From Cellulophaga sp. Hel_I_12 (GTDB lineage: Bacteria > Bacteroidota > Bacteroidia > Flavobacteriales > Flavobacteriaceae), in contig NZ_JUHB01000001.1 in the NCBI RefSeq assembly GCF_000799565.1, positions 3,537,501-3,601,500 of the forward strand: DNA of 64,000 nt, given 5' to 3'. Below the pieces are notes generated by a model. It was not told the DNA's origin, searched no databases, and was given only the letters and a program-made list of their open reading frames with translations. The translations under genes were made by a program, and so were the position numbers. Positions 21,101 to 29,441 of the stretch are shown here, piece by piece. The stretch's first letter is position 1. The number at the start of each line of letters is the position of its first letter.

Positions 21101-21128
21101 AAGTAGCCTTATAGCTCGGTGGCTACTT
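21101..21128. repeat. Inverted repeat upstream of the exonuclease gene
   Basis: AAGTAGCC (21101-21108) pairs with GGCTACTT (21121-21128) across a 12-base loop. There is an A-run on its left, so on the minus strand it would resemble a terminator, although no minus-strand gene ends here. Confidence 0.45.
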
Positions 21129-21184
21129 TGCTATGAAAATGGGTCCTAAAAACCTTGGTTTCATGCGTTCATTTTAATGCAGAA

Positions 21185-21216
21185 TTGGTATTAGCCTAAT
21201 GAAAAAGTTATCTTTG
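21185..21216 (+). promoter_or_regulatory. Promoter of the exonuclease gene
   Basis: TTG at 21185-21187 and TATCTTTG at 21209-21216 are spaced by 21 bases and lie just before the ATG at 21227. The 5' leader would be only a few bases long. Confidence 0.65.
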
Positions 21217-21226
21217 CCCAAAATAT

Positions 21227-22012
21227 ATGGAAATGGAACTAAAATTAACGAGACCAATTTGTTTTTTTGATTTAGAAACTACGGGCGTAAATGTGGTAAA
21301 GGATAGAATTGTTGAAATTGCCATTTTAAAGGTGTACCCTAACGGGAATAAAGAGAGTAAAACTTGGTTGGTAAATCCTGAAATGCAGATTCCTGATGAA
21401 GTCATTGCGGTACATGGTATCACCAATGAAAAAGTAGCTAATGAACCAACTTTTAAGGAGTTGTCAAAAGAAATTTATGCCATTATTAAAGATAGTGATT
21501 TAGGCGGTTTTAATTCTGACAGGTTCGATATTCCACTTTTAGCTGAAGAAATGTTGCGAGCAGAAGTAGATTTTGATTTGAAAAATACGGTCTCTGTAGA
21601 TGTGCAAACCATTTTCCACAAAATGGAAAAAAGAACACTTGGTGCTGCTTATACGTTTTATTGTGATAAAATTTTAGAGGATGCCCACAGTGCAGCAGCC
21701 GATACCAATGCAACCTACGAAGTGCTTTTAGCACAATTAGCGCGGTACCCAGATTTAGAAAATAATATAAAAAAATTAGCTGAATTTTCTTCGCATAAAA
21801 GAACAGTTGATTTTGCGGGCTTTATAATTTACGATGAGGAAGATCAGGAGGTTTTTTCATTTGGCAAGCATAAAGGAAAGAAAGTTCATGATGTTTTAGA
21901 AAGTGAACCTGGCTATTTCAGCTGGATATTAAATGCAGAATTTCCGCTTTACACCAAAAAAATATTGACTCAGATTAAATTAAGCAAGCTAAATACTAAA
22001 TTGGGATCATGA
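21227..22012 (+). CDS. DEDDh 3'-5' exonuclease (DNA polymerase III epsilon-like)
   Basis: This 261-residue protein has the exonuclease motifs of the DnaQ family: Exo I F-D-L-E-T-T-G with Asp15 and Glu17, Exo II in G-F-N-S-D-R-F-D, and Exo III with His154 and Asp159 in A-H-S-A-A-A-D. A C-terminal extension (about residues 185-261) contains V-F-S-F-G-K-H-K-G-K, which resembles the small C-terminal region seen in other Bacteroidota exonucleases. Role in proofreading or repair is inferred; it may be an auxiliary enzyme, not the replicative epsilon subunit. Confidence 0.88.
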   Translation: MEMELKLTRPICFFDLETTGVNVVKDRIVEIAILKVYPNGNKESKTWLVNPEMQIPDEVIAVHGITNEKVANEPTFKELSKEIYAIIKDSDLGGFNSDRFDIPLLAEEMLRAEVDFDLKNTVSVDVQTIFHKMEKRTLGAAYTFYCDKILEDAHSAAADTNATYEVLLAQLARYPDLENNIKKLAEFSSHKRTVDFAGFIIYDEEDQEVFSFGKHKGKKVHDVLESEPGYFSWILNAEFPLYTKKILTQIKLSKLNTKLGS

Positions 22013-22086
22013 CCTAGTCTTTAGCTTTGATTTTTGGTTCATTTTTTAGCATATCTTTTTTTATTCACAAGTAAAATTGTAAAGCG

Positions 22087-22698
22087 ATGAAAATCATCTG
22101 TATTGGTAGAAATTATGCGGCTCATATTGAAGAACTTCAAAATGAAAAGCCAACGGATCCTGTAATTTTTATAAAACCGGATTCTTCAGTATTACCTAAA
22201 GAACAAGACTTTTATATTCCTGAGTTTTCTAATGAAATTCATTATGAAGTAGAAGTGCTAGTAAAAATAAAAAAAGTAGGGAAGCACATTGACGAAAAAT
22301 TTGCGCCTACCTATTATGACGAAATAAGTTTAGGGATAGACTTTACCGCTCGAGATGTACAGCAGGAATTAAAAGAAAAGGGATTGCCTTGGGAAAAGGC
22401 AAAGGGTTTTGACGGGGCTGCTGTGATTGGGCATTGGGTACCAAAAACAAATTTCGAAGATGTGAATAATTTAAATTTCTCACTTTCAAAAAATACGGAG
22501 CTAGTTCAAAATTCGAATACGAGTTTAATGCTTTGGAAAATAGATGCGCTTATTGCTTATGTAAGTACATTTTTCACCTTAAAAAAGGGTGATATTTTGT
22601 TTACAGGAACACCAGCGGGTGTTGGTAGAGTAAAAACTAATGATTACCTTTCTGGCAGCTTAGAACACATAGAAATGTTCCATTTAAACATTAAGTAA
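22087..22698 (+). CDS. Fumarylacetoacetate hydrolase family protein
   Basis: The 203-residue protein begins M-K-I-I-C-I-G-R-N-Y-A-A-H and has P-V-I-F-I-K-P-D-S, the metal-binding H-Y-E-V-E-V and D-F-T-A-R-D-V-Q, and G-D-I-L-F-T-G-T-P-A-G-V-G. These are hallmarks of the FAH superfamily, which includes acylpyruvases and oxaloacetate decarboxylases (FAHD1-like). The exact substrate cannot be deduced. It is three bases from the next gene, so it forms an operon with the Hpt protein and cinA. Confidence 0.88.
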   Translation: MKIICIGRNYAAHIEELQNEKPTDPVIFIKPDSSVLPKEQDFYIPEFSNEIHYEVEVLVKIKKVGKHIDEKFAPTYYDEISLGIDFTARDVQQELKEKGLPWEKAKGFDGAAVIGHWVPKTNFEDVNNLNFSLSKNTELVQNSNTSLMLWKIDALIAYVSTFFTLKKGDILFTGTPAGVGRVKTNDYLSGSLEHIEMFHLNIK

Positions 22699-22701
22699 AA
22701 T

Positions 22702-23040
22702 ATGATATACAGTCTGGATAAATTAAATGAATTAGCGGATGGAGATGATGAATTTATTCACTCTGTGGTTTCTGTATTTTTAGATGAAGTGCCAGAAGAT
22801 TTGTCACTTTTAGAAATAGCAATTAATCAAAAGAACTATCCTTCTATTTATCAATTAGCCCATAAAATTAAACCCAATGTAGATCTGTTGGGTATGGAGC
22901 AAACCCGCGCGGCAGCCCTAGAGATTGAAAATTTAGGGAAACAAGGCAATACAGGAGCGCAAATCGATGTAATTTTTCCGACCTTAAAAAAAGATATTTC
23001 GCAAGTGGTTGCTGAACTTAAAAAAGACTTTAATCTTTAA
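22702..23040 (+). CDS. Histidine phosphotransfer (Hpt) domain protein
   Basis: This 112-residue stand-alone Hpt domain has the phosphoacceptor His54 in A-H-K-I-K-P-N, within the expected four-helix pattern (F-L-D-E-V-P-E-D-L before it, E-N-L-G-K after it). Hpt proteins shuttle phosphoryl groups between hybrid kinases and response regulators. No kinase or receiver gene is close by. The gene sits three bases after the FAH gene and its stop codon overlaps the ATG of cinA (TAATG), so the three are translated together. Confidence 0.85.
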   Translation: MIYSLDKLNELADGDDEFIHSVVSVFLDEVPEDLSLLEIAINQKNYPSIYQLAHKIKPNVDLLGMEQTRAAALEIENLGKQGNTGAQIDVIFPTLKKDISQVVAELKKDFNL

Positions 23041-24287
23041 TGTTTGCAGAAATTATTACCATTGGCGATGAAATTCTTATTGGTCAGATTGTAGATACAA
23101 ACTCTGCTTTTATTGCAAAAGAATTTAATAAAATTGGGGTTTCAGTGGTGCAAATCACCTCTATCCAAGATGAGCGAAATCACATTCTCAAAGCACTGGA
23201 AGAAGCTGAATCGCGAGCCGATATTGTCGTTATTACGGGTGGTTTAGGGCCCACAAAAGACGATATTACAAAGCATACCTTATGTGAATATTTTAAAGAC
23301 TCCTTGGTAGAAAACCAAGAGGTTTTACATCATGTGGAGCAGATTTTTAAGAAATATATCACAGCACCACTTTTACAAGTAAATAAAAATCAGGCTTTAG
23401 TTCCTTCAAAAGCGCAAGTTTTGCATAATGCCTATGGTACAGCACCAGGCATGTGGATTAACGGTGCATCTACTGTTTTTGTATCCTTACCAGGCGTGCC
23501 TTTTGAAATGAAGTATTTAATGGAGCACCAAGTTATTCCTAAGATTCAAAAGGAGTATGATAGACCTTTTATTGTACATAAAACAATTATCACCTATGGT
23601 ATTGGAGAAAGTGCGCTTGCTGAAAAAATTCAAGAGTGGGAAGAGTGTTTGCCTCAAACCATAAAATTAGCCTATTTGCCTAGTTTAGGTAAAGTACGTT
23701 TGCGATTGAGTACAAAGGGAGGAAACCTAAATGCCCTTGAAATACAAATTAAAGTTGAAATAGAAAAACTATATGCCTTGCTTCATGACATTGTGCATGG
23801 TGAAGAAGACGATGAATCTTTAGAGGAAATTATTTCAAAATTACTCACAGCAAAAGAATTGACCTTAAGTACAGCCGAAAGTTTTACTGGAGGGAAAATA
23901 GCGGAATTAATCACTCAAATTCCCGGAGCATCAGCCTTTTATAAAGGCACAATAGTAAGTTATGCCACAGAGGCTAAAATGAACCTGTTACAGGTGCCAA
24001 AAGACCTTATTGAAACGCATTCGGTGGTAAGTGCTGCTGTTGCAGAAGCAATGGCGAGCAATGTACGTAAATTGATGAATACCGATTTTTCAATCGCCAC
24101 AACTGGGAATGCCGGACCGTCGAAAGGAGACTCAAATGAGGATGTTGGAACGGTATTTATTGCTATTGCAAGTCCCAAAGGGGTCTTTTCTGAGAAATTT
24201 AAGATGGGGAGTCAGCGAGAAAGGGTAGTTCAAAAGTCTGTGTATAAGGCACTTGAGTTGCTTCAAAAAGAAATTTTAAAATTCTAA
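23040..24287 (+). CDS. cinA: CinA family nicotinamide-nucleotide amidohydrolase
   Basis: The 415-residue protein has the two expected parts: an N-terminal molybdopterin-binding-like (COG1058) domain (I-G-D-E-I-L-I-G-Q-I-V-D-T-N, V-I-T-G-G-L-G-P-T-K-D-D) and a C-terminal amidohydrolase domain (S-T-A-E-S-F-T-G-G, about residues 278-286, and G-N-A-G-P). CinA/PncC deamidates nicotinamide mononucleotide in NAD recycling. Ribosomal protein genes follow under their own promoter. Confidence 0.94.
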   Translation: MFAEIITIGDEILIGQIVDTNSAFIAKEFNKIGVSVVQITSIQDERNHILKALEEAESRADIVVITGGLGPTKDDITKHTLCEYFKDSLVENQEVLHHVEQIFKKYITAPLLQVNKNQALVPSKAQVLHNAYGTAPGMWINGASTVFVSLPGVPFEMKYLMEHQVIPKIQKEYDRPFIVHKTIITYGIGESALAEKIQEWEECLPQTIKLAYLPSLGKVRLRLSTKGGNLNALEIQIKVEIEKLYALLHDIVHGEEDDESLEEIISKLLTAKELTLSTAESFTGGKIAELITQIPGASAFYKGTIVSYATEAKMNLLQVPKDLIETHSVVSAAVAEAMASNVRKLMNTDFSIATTGNAGPSKGDSNEDVGTVFIAIASPKGVFSEKFKMGSQRERVVQKSVYKALELLQKEILKF

Positions 24288-24295
24288 AAAAGAAG

Positions 24296-24327
24296 TTTGT
24301 ACGTCCCATAAAAAAGATATAAATTTG
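24296..24327 (+). promoter_or_regulatory. Promoter of the rpmB-rpmG-DUF4295 operon
   Basis: TTTG at 24296-24299 and TAAATTTG at 24320-24327 have a spacing of 20 bases, close to the Bacteroidota consensus. The ATG of rpmB lies 33 bases downstream. Confidence 0.7.
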
Positions 24328-24360
24328 CATCCTGTTTAAAAATAACACAAACCCTAGCAT

Positions 24361-24597
24361 ATGTCAAAAGTTTGCGAAATTACTGGAAAGAGAGCTATGT
24401 TTGGAAACAATGTATCGTTTTCCATTAACAAAACTAGGAGAAGATTCAATGTGAATCTTTCCAAAAAACGTTTTTACATTCCTGAAGAAGACCGTTGGGT
24501 TACTTTAAAAGTATCTGCACGGGCCTTAAAATCCATCAATAAAAAGGGGATTTCTGCAGTTTTGAAAGAAGCTAATGCAAATGGATTAACTAAGTAA
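24361..24597 (+). CDS. rpmB: 50S ribosomal protein L28
   Basis: The 78-residue bL28 protein begins [11 protein letters not shown] and has the family core N-N-V-S-F-S-x-N-K-T-R-R-R-F. Only one of the cysteines of zinc-type L28 is kept. It heads the rpmB-rpmG-DUF4295 string. Confidence 0.97.
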   Translation: MSKVCEITGKRAMFGNNVSFSINKTRRRFNVNLSKKRFYIPEEDRWVTLKVSARALKSINKKGISAVLKEANANGLTK

Positions 24598-24616
24598 TCC
24601 AAAAAATTATAGTAAA

Positions 24617-24799
24617 ATGGCTAAGAAAGGTAATAGAATCCAAGTGATATTGGAATGTACAGAGCATAAAGAGTCAGGCCAGCCTGGAACTTCAAGATAC
24701 ATTACAACAAAAAACAAAAAGAACACTCCTGATAGAATAGAATTAAAGAAATTTAATCCTATTTTAAAGAAAATGACTGTTCATAAAGAAATTAAATAA
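24617..24799 (+). CDS. rpmG: 50S ribosomal protein L33
   Basis: The 60-residue bL33 protein starts [17 protein letters not shown] and has [19 protein letters not shown]. It contains a single Cys instead of the two C-x-x-C pairs, so it is the zinc-free form. Confidence 0.97.
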   Translation: MAKKGNRIQVILECTEHKESGQPGTSRYITTKNKKNTPDRIELKKFNPILKKMTVHKEIK

Positions 24800-24833
24800 A
24801 TTTCCGTAGAACGGAAGTCTAAAATTTATAATC

Positions 24834-24986
24834 ATGGCAAAGAAAACGGTAGCAAGTTTACAAACCAGTTCAAAAAGATTGACAAAAGCTATAAAAATGG
24901 TGAAGTCACCTAAATCTGGTGCTTATACATTCACTGAGTCAGTTATGACGCCAGAGGAAGTAGATGGCTGGTTGACTAAAAAATAA
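24834..24986 (+). CDS. DUF4295 small protein
   Basis: A 50-residue basic protein, starting M-A-K-K-T-V-A-S-L-Q and ending D-G-W-L-T-K-K, is encoded 34 bases after rpmG. It matches the DUF4295 family that in Bacteroidota follows rpmG. The high content of Lys and its company suggest association with the ribosome, which is inference. The gene is easily missed because of its size. A small hairpin (TTCCGT/ACGGAA, 24802-24816) lies between it and rpmG. Confidence 0.85.
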   Translation: MAKKTVASLQTSSKRLTKAIKMVKSPKSGAYTFTESVMTPEEVDGWLTKK

Positions 24987-25007
24987 GAGTCCAATTTTTA
25001 TATTGGT

Positions 25008-25039
25008 AAAAGGCTGCTTTCGTATGATAGCAGCCTTTT
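25008..25039 (+). terminator. Terminator after DUF4295
   Basis: AAAAGGCTGCT and AGCAGCCTTTT pair around a ten-base loop and run into a T tract, closing the rpmB operon ahead of ftsY. Confidence 0.9.
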
Positions 25040-25144
25040 TTTGTTTAGTAATTGCGCTAATTTAAGACTATCTCGCATTCCTTAATTTGGTTGGGTATTA
25101 ATGCTAGATGTTTCTTATATTTATAGAATGAATTTTAAAATCGT

Positions 25145-26104
25145 ATGAGTTTATTTAAAAAATTATTTTCTTCTGAGAAAAAGGAAACCTTAGATAGAGG
25201 TTTAGAAAAAACAAAAACATCATTTTTTGGAAAATTAAATAAAGCAGTGGCCGGAAAATCTAAGGTCGACGATGATGTTCTTGATGATTTGGAAGAGATT
25301 TTGGTAAGTTCTGATGTAGGTGTTGATACCACATTAAAAATTATCAAAGGTATTGAGGCTAGAGTCGCTTCAGATAAATATTTGGGAACAAGTGAGTTAA
25401 ACCTTATTTTAAGGGAGGAAATAGCGCGTTTACTGTCTGAAACTAATTCAGGTGAAGACCTTGAGTTTAGCATACCTAAAGCTACAAAGCCCTATGTAAT
25501 CATGGTGGTTGGGGTCAATGGTGTAGGGAAAACCACAACTATTGGTAAATTGGCCTATCAATTTAAGAAAAAAGGGTATAAAGTGGTTTTAGGAGCAGGG
25601 GATACGTTTAGAGCTGCTGCGATAGATCAATTACAGATATGGGCAGATCGAGTGGGAATTTCTATTGTTAAGCAAAATATGGGTAGCGATCCCGCTTCTG
25701 TAGCTTTCGACACGCTTAGTTCTGCGATAAAACAGGATGCAGACGTAGTGATCATTGATACCGCTGGACGCCTGCATAATAAGGTTAATTTAATGAACGA
25801 ACTTTCAAAAGTGAGTCGCGTCATGCAAAAAGTAATTCCAGAGACGCCTCATGAGGTACTTTTGGTTTTAGATGGTTCTACTGGTCAAAATGCTTTTGAA
25901 CAAGCCAAACAATTTACCAAAGCCACCAATGTTACTTCGTTGGCAGTTACTAAATTAGATGGTACGGCAAAGGGAGGCGTTGTTATTGGTATTTCAGATC
26001 AGTTTAAAATACCAGTAAAATATATTGGTGTTGGTGAGGGCATTGAAGACCTTCAGGTATTTAATAAAATAGAGTTTGTAGATTCATTTTTTGGAGGGAA
26101 GTAA
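25145..26104 (+). CDS. ftsY: Signal recognition particle receptor FtsY
   Basis: The 319-residue GTPase docks the SRP-ribosome complex to the membrane. The N domain comes first, then the G domain with G-V-N-G-V-G-K-T-T (about residues 124-132), D-T-F-R-A-A-A, D-T-A-G-R and T-K-L-D-G-T-A-K-G-G. The long acidic A domain of proteobacterial FtsY is missing, as usual here; a short Lys-rich N-terminus replaces it. Confidence 0.96.
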   Translation: MSLFKKLFSSEKKETLDRGLEKTKTSFFGKLNKAVAGKSKVDDDVLDDLEEILVSSDVGVDTTLKIIKGIEARVASDKYLGTSELNLILREEIARLLSETNSGEDLEFSIPKATKPYVIMVVGVNGVGKTTTIGKLAYQFKKKGYKVVLGAGDTFRAAAIDQLQIWADRVGISIVKQNMGSDPASVAFDTLSSAIKQDADVVIIDTAGRLHNKVNLMNELSKVSRVMQKVIPETPHEVLLVLDGSTGQNAFEQAKQFTKATNVTSLAVTKLDGTAKGGVVIGISDQFKIPVKYIGVGEGIEDLQVFNKIEFVDSFFGGK

Positions 26105-26244
26105 TTTTTTAAAGCAAGGGATTAAAAAAGCATGAGGGCTAGCAGTAAAAAAATAAAATGTAGCGCAAAGAATTTTTATTTTCACGTCAGTTTTATACTG
26201 GTTCCTTCTAAAATAGTTTAATAATATAAATCAAAATTGACGGT

Positions 26245-27921
26245 ATGAAAAAGTTAGTATTTGCAATCTGTAGTTGTTTGATCTTGTTCTCCTGTAAAGA
26301 AGAAAAAAAGAACCTAGAGCCCGTAGTTCTCTGGGAATCTTATAATGATTCGTTGGAAGTTGCTGAAAATGCCTCTCATGACATAGGCCGCATGCAATAC
26401 AAACTTATTCAGTCTAAAGTATTAGATAAAAATGACGTATTTGTACCCTTATACGCTGAAGTTTCAAAAGTTACAGAGGAACAGTATCAAACTTGGAAGC
26501 CTTTTGTTTTAGAACAAGATATTCCAACGATACAGGCAAACATCGCAAAAGGTAATTTGTCCTATGAAAATTTGGTGTTATTTTATTTGTATCGAATTTA
26601 CAAATACGAATTAAACAATCTAACTACTTTAAATACGGTACTAGCCTTAAATGAAAATGTGGTGGATCAAGCGAGAGCACTGGATACAAAATTCCAAGAG
26701 AATCCCAACGCAGTGCGTCATGCCATTTACGGAATGCCTATTTTATTAAAAGACAACATTGATACAAATGGGATGAATACCACGGCTGGAGCTATTGCTT
26801 TGATGAATAATGCTGCGGATGATGCTTTTATTGTGCAGCAATTAAAGAAAAATGAAGCCCTAATTTTAGGGAAAGTGAATTTAAGTGAATGGGCTTATTT
26901 TTTATGCTCAGGTTGCCCTGTGGGGTATAGTGCAGTAGGCGGACAAACCTTAAACCCTTATGGCAGAAAAATATTTGAAACTGGGGGATCAAGTGCTGGT
27001 AGCGGTACTGCTGTTGCTGCGAACTATGCCGTAGCTGCCGTAGGTACAGAAACATCGGGTTCTATTTTATCACCTTCTAGCCAGAATTCTGTAGTAGGGT
27101 TAAAACCAACTATTGGGTTGTTGAGTAGAAGCGGAATTGTTCCGATCTCAAGTACGTTAGATACGCCTGGCCCAATGACAAAAAATGTGGTTGACAATGC
27201 AATTTTATTGTCTGCCATGACCGGAAAAGATAATGCAGATAGCAAATCGGTAGCTACAGATGCTGATTATTTGAGTTCAGCTTCTGCTACAGCATCATTA
27301 GAAGGCAAACGTTTTGGAGCTTTTAAGAACCTTTTAGAGAGCGATACTATTTACGCCCAAACCATAAGTAAAATGAAAGATTTAGGCGCTACTATTGTGG
27401 AATTTGAAGCAAAACAACCAGGCTTACCAGGTTTCTTAAGTATTTTAAATATAGATATGCGCAATGACCTGCCTGCCTATATCAACGCACATGTAAAAAA
27501 TAAGGATGCGGTTAAAGTAACATCGATTCAGGATGTCATGGATTTTAACAATCAAGATTCTTTAACAAGAATTCCTTACGGGCAAGCGCTTTTTAAAGGA
27601 ATACTAGCCGATACGACTTCTGCTGAAGGTCTAGAAAAAATTATCGCTGATTTAGAAGTTTCTAGTCGCTCTTATTTTGATACGATATTAGATACTCATA
27701 ATTTGGATGCTATATTGAGCATTAATAATTACCATGCGGGTTATGCGGCAGTAGCCAAATACCCTGCCTTAACAGTGCCGATGGGTTATAAAATTTCAGG
27801 AGAACCCATAAGCTTAACATTTATCGCAAAACAGTTTCAGGAAGCTAAATTGTTAGCATTGGGTGCAGCTTTTGAAAAAGGTACTAAAGTTCGGAGAATG
27901 CCAGAGAATTTTGTGAATTAA
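26245..27921 (+). CDS. Amidase-signature family lipoprotein
   Basis: The 558-residue protein starts with a lipoprotein signal (L-I-L-F-S-C-K, Cys17) and belongs to the amidase signature family. The Ser-Ser-Lys triad is visible: Lys169 in L-L-K-D-N-I-D, cis-Ser249 in G-G-S-S-A-G-S-G and nucleophile Ser273 in T-S-G-S-I-L, with the 24-residue Ser-Ser spacing of the family. It would hydrolyse amides at the outer membrane or in the periplasm; the substrate is unknown. It is the first of three exported hydrolases located between ftsY and rimO. Confidence 0.9.
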   Translation: MKKLVFAICSCLILFSCKEEKKNLEPVVLWESYNDSLEVAENASHDIGRMQYKLIQSKVLDKNDVFVPLYAEVSKVTEEQYQTWKPFVLEQDIPTIQANIAKGNLSYENLVLFYLYRIYKYELNNLTTLNTVLALNENVVDQARALDTKFQENPNAVRHAIYGMPILLKDNIDTNGMNTTAGAIALMNNAADDAFIVQQLKKNEALILGKVNLSEWAYFLCSGCPVGYSAVGGQTLNPYGRKIFETGGSSAGSGTAVAANYAVAAVGTETSGSILSPSSQNSVVGLKPTIGLLSRSGIVPISSTLDTPGPMTKNVVDNAILLSAMTGKDNADSKSVATDADYLSSASATASLEGKRFGAFKNLLESDTIYAQTISKMKDLGATIVEFEAKQPGLPGFLSILNIDMRNDLPAYINAHVKNKDAVKVTSIQDVMDFNNQDSLTRIPYGQALFKGILADTTSAEGLEKIIADLEVSSRSYFDTILDTHNLDAILSINNYHAGYAAVAKYPALTVPMGYKISGEPISLTFIAKQFQEAKLLALGAAFEKGTKVRRMPENFVN

Positions 27922-28236
27922 TCAATCCTGTTGATCATCTTTACTGTTTATTTAGCAAGAGCGTTATGGTTTTGCTCTTAAAATAAGTGGGCGAATAGTA
28001 TTGCTATTTAAGCTACGAGACCAGTGCTTATTTCTATTGTCTAGATGGTTTAACGAGTAGAGATGCTTTTGTAGGCTTAACTCTTGAAATATCAGATTTT
28101 ATAAAGACAGATCAAAAACAATTTCTATATTTTAAAATAATTCAGGATTTCTATGTATTCCTTTTAGTCTTTCTAGACTTTAAAATAGGAGCAAACAAGG
28201 TGTGCTCAAAACAAAAAAAACAGGCTACATTATGGT
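27922..28236. other. Intergenic stretch between amidase and serine hydrolase genes
   Basis: This 315-base gap separates two genes that converge. A weak hairpin AAGAGC/GCTCTT near 27958-27979 followed by A/T-rich bases may end amidase transcription. No gene or repeat is seen in the rest. Confidence 0.4.
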
Positions 28237-29322
28237 TTAGTTTATGACTTTATTGAGCATTATCCAAAGTTCATTGTCAAAAGTGGTGGGCCCTAACTCT
28301 CCTTCGTCGGCACTATTTCCCATACGTACGATAACCATTTTTTTACTTGGAATAATATATAATTTTTGATCAAATGCTCCTAGGCCTGCAATCAGATCAT
28401 CGGGTGCGGAGGGCACCAGTTTGCCTAAAAATAATTCTTCAGAACCAGGAATTTTATAATTTGTTTTACCATTGAGCCACCATAAATACCCATAAGACTT
28501 ATTCAATTCTTGCGAAGTGGTGGTCATTTCGTTAAAATAAGAAGCATCTGAGAGTATCGTACTTTCATTCCAAGTGCCTTTATTGAGACACAAAAGACCA
28601 AAGCGTGCCATGCTTCTAGCGTTACTGAAATAGAGATTAAGGGATCCCGTTTTTATCCACGAACCTTGCATTCCAATTTTATTGCGAATTTTGGTGTTAA
28701 AATAGTCTTTATACTCTTGATTTACAGCTCCTGAAACAATATCATCGAGAATCGTATAGGCCCCCTGGTGATAATACCAATAGGTTCCTGGTTCATTTTT
28801 ATATTGGAAGCATGGTTGATCGGTACAAAAATTTTCAGGAACTGTGTAATCTAGTCCTGTGGTCATCGTTAAATGATGACGAACAGTAATATTTTGTTCT
28901 TGTTGTGCTGTTAATGCAGACCATCCTTCACCCATATAATCCGATGATGGGTTGTCTATAGATAAAAGCCCTTCTTCTTGAGCTATACCCACTGTAAATG
29001 CGGTTAAGGTCTTGGCCGCAGAGTTCCAACTATGATTTTGTGTTGCTGTAAAATTTCCAAAATACCTTTCTATTACAATTTTTCCATTGCTTAGGATGAT
29101 AAAGGCATCAGTACCATTCGCTTCTAAAAAAGTGTACAACGCTTGTTCATTTTCTGTTTTCCATCCTAATGCTGCCATAGCTGTGGTTTCCCAAGTATTT
29201 GAGTTTATGGGAGGAAAATAGAGTGTTTCATCCTCAGATTCCGAGGGTGATGCGCCCTCCTTAGAACAAGACGAAAGTATTAAAGTCAAAAAAATCAAAA
29301 CGTAGGTTATGTTATATTTCAT
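28237..29322 (-). CDS. Class C beta-lactamase-like serine hydrolase, lipoprotein (paralogue 1)
   Basis: This 361-residue protein has a lipoprotein signal (I-L-S-S-C-S, Cys19) and the serine hydrolase fold of class C beta-lactamases and penicillin-binding esterases: nucleophile Ser101 in S-A-A-K (S-x-x-K) and a Tyr region W-Y-Y-H-Q-G-A-Y. The C-terminal L-W-W-L-N-G-K and D-N-E-L-W-I are shared with the neighbouring paralogue. Function may be cell-wall or ester hydrolysis; true beta-lactamase activity is doubtful. Confidence 0.85.
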   Translation of the reverse strand: MKYNITYVLIFLTLILSSCSKEGASPSESEDETLYFPPINSNTWETTAMAALGWKTENEQALYTFLEANGTDAFIILSNGKIVIERYFGNFTATQNHSWNSAAKTLTAFTVGIAQEEGLLSIDNPSSDYMGEGWSALTAQQEQNITVRHHLTMTTGLDYTVPENFCTDQPCFQYKNEPGTYWYYHQGAYTILDDIVSGAVNQEYKDYFNTKIRNKIGMQGSWIKTGSLNLYFSNARSMARFGLLCLNKGTWNESTILSDASYFNEMTTTSQELNKSYGYLWWLNGKTNYKIPGSEELFLGKLVPSAPDDLIAGLGAFDQKLYIIPSKKMVIVRMGNSADEGELGPTTFDNELWIMLNKVIN

Positions 29323-29441
29323 AGATTGTGGTTTTCATGTGACCCATTTATTTTAAGTATCGGTTGATTTTAATTTTAACTTTTAAAAATGACTATTTAT
29401 TAATTTTCAACAAACTAGAAAATCATCCCAAATAAAGGGAG

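Noticed and set aside
26132..26224. Possible 30-residue peptide between ftsY and the amidase
   Set aside because: Too short, no recognisable features, and composition looks like translated intergenic DNA.
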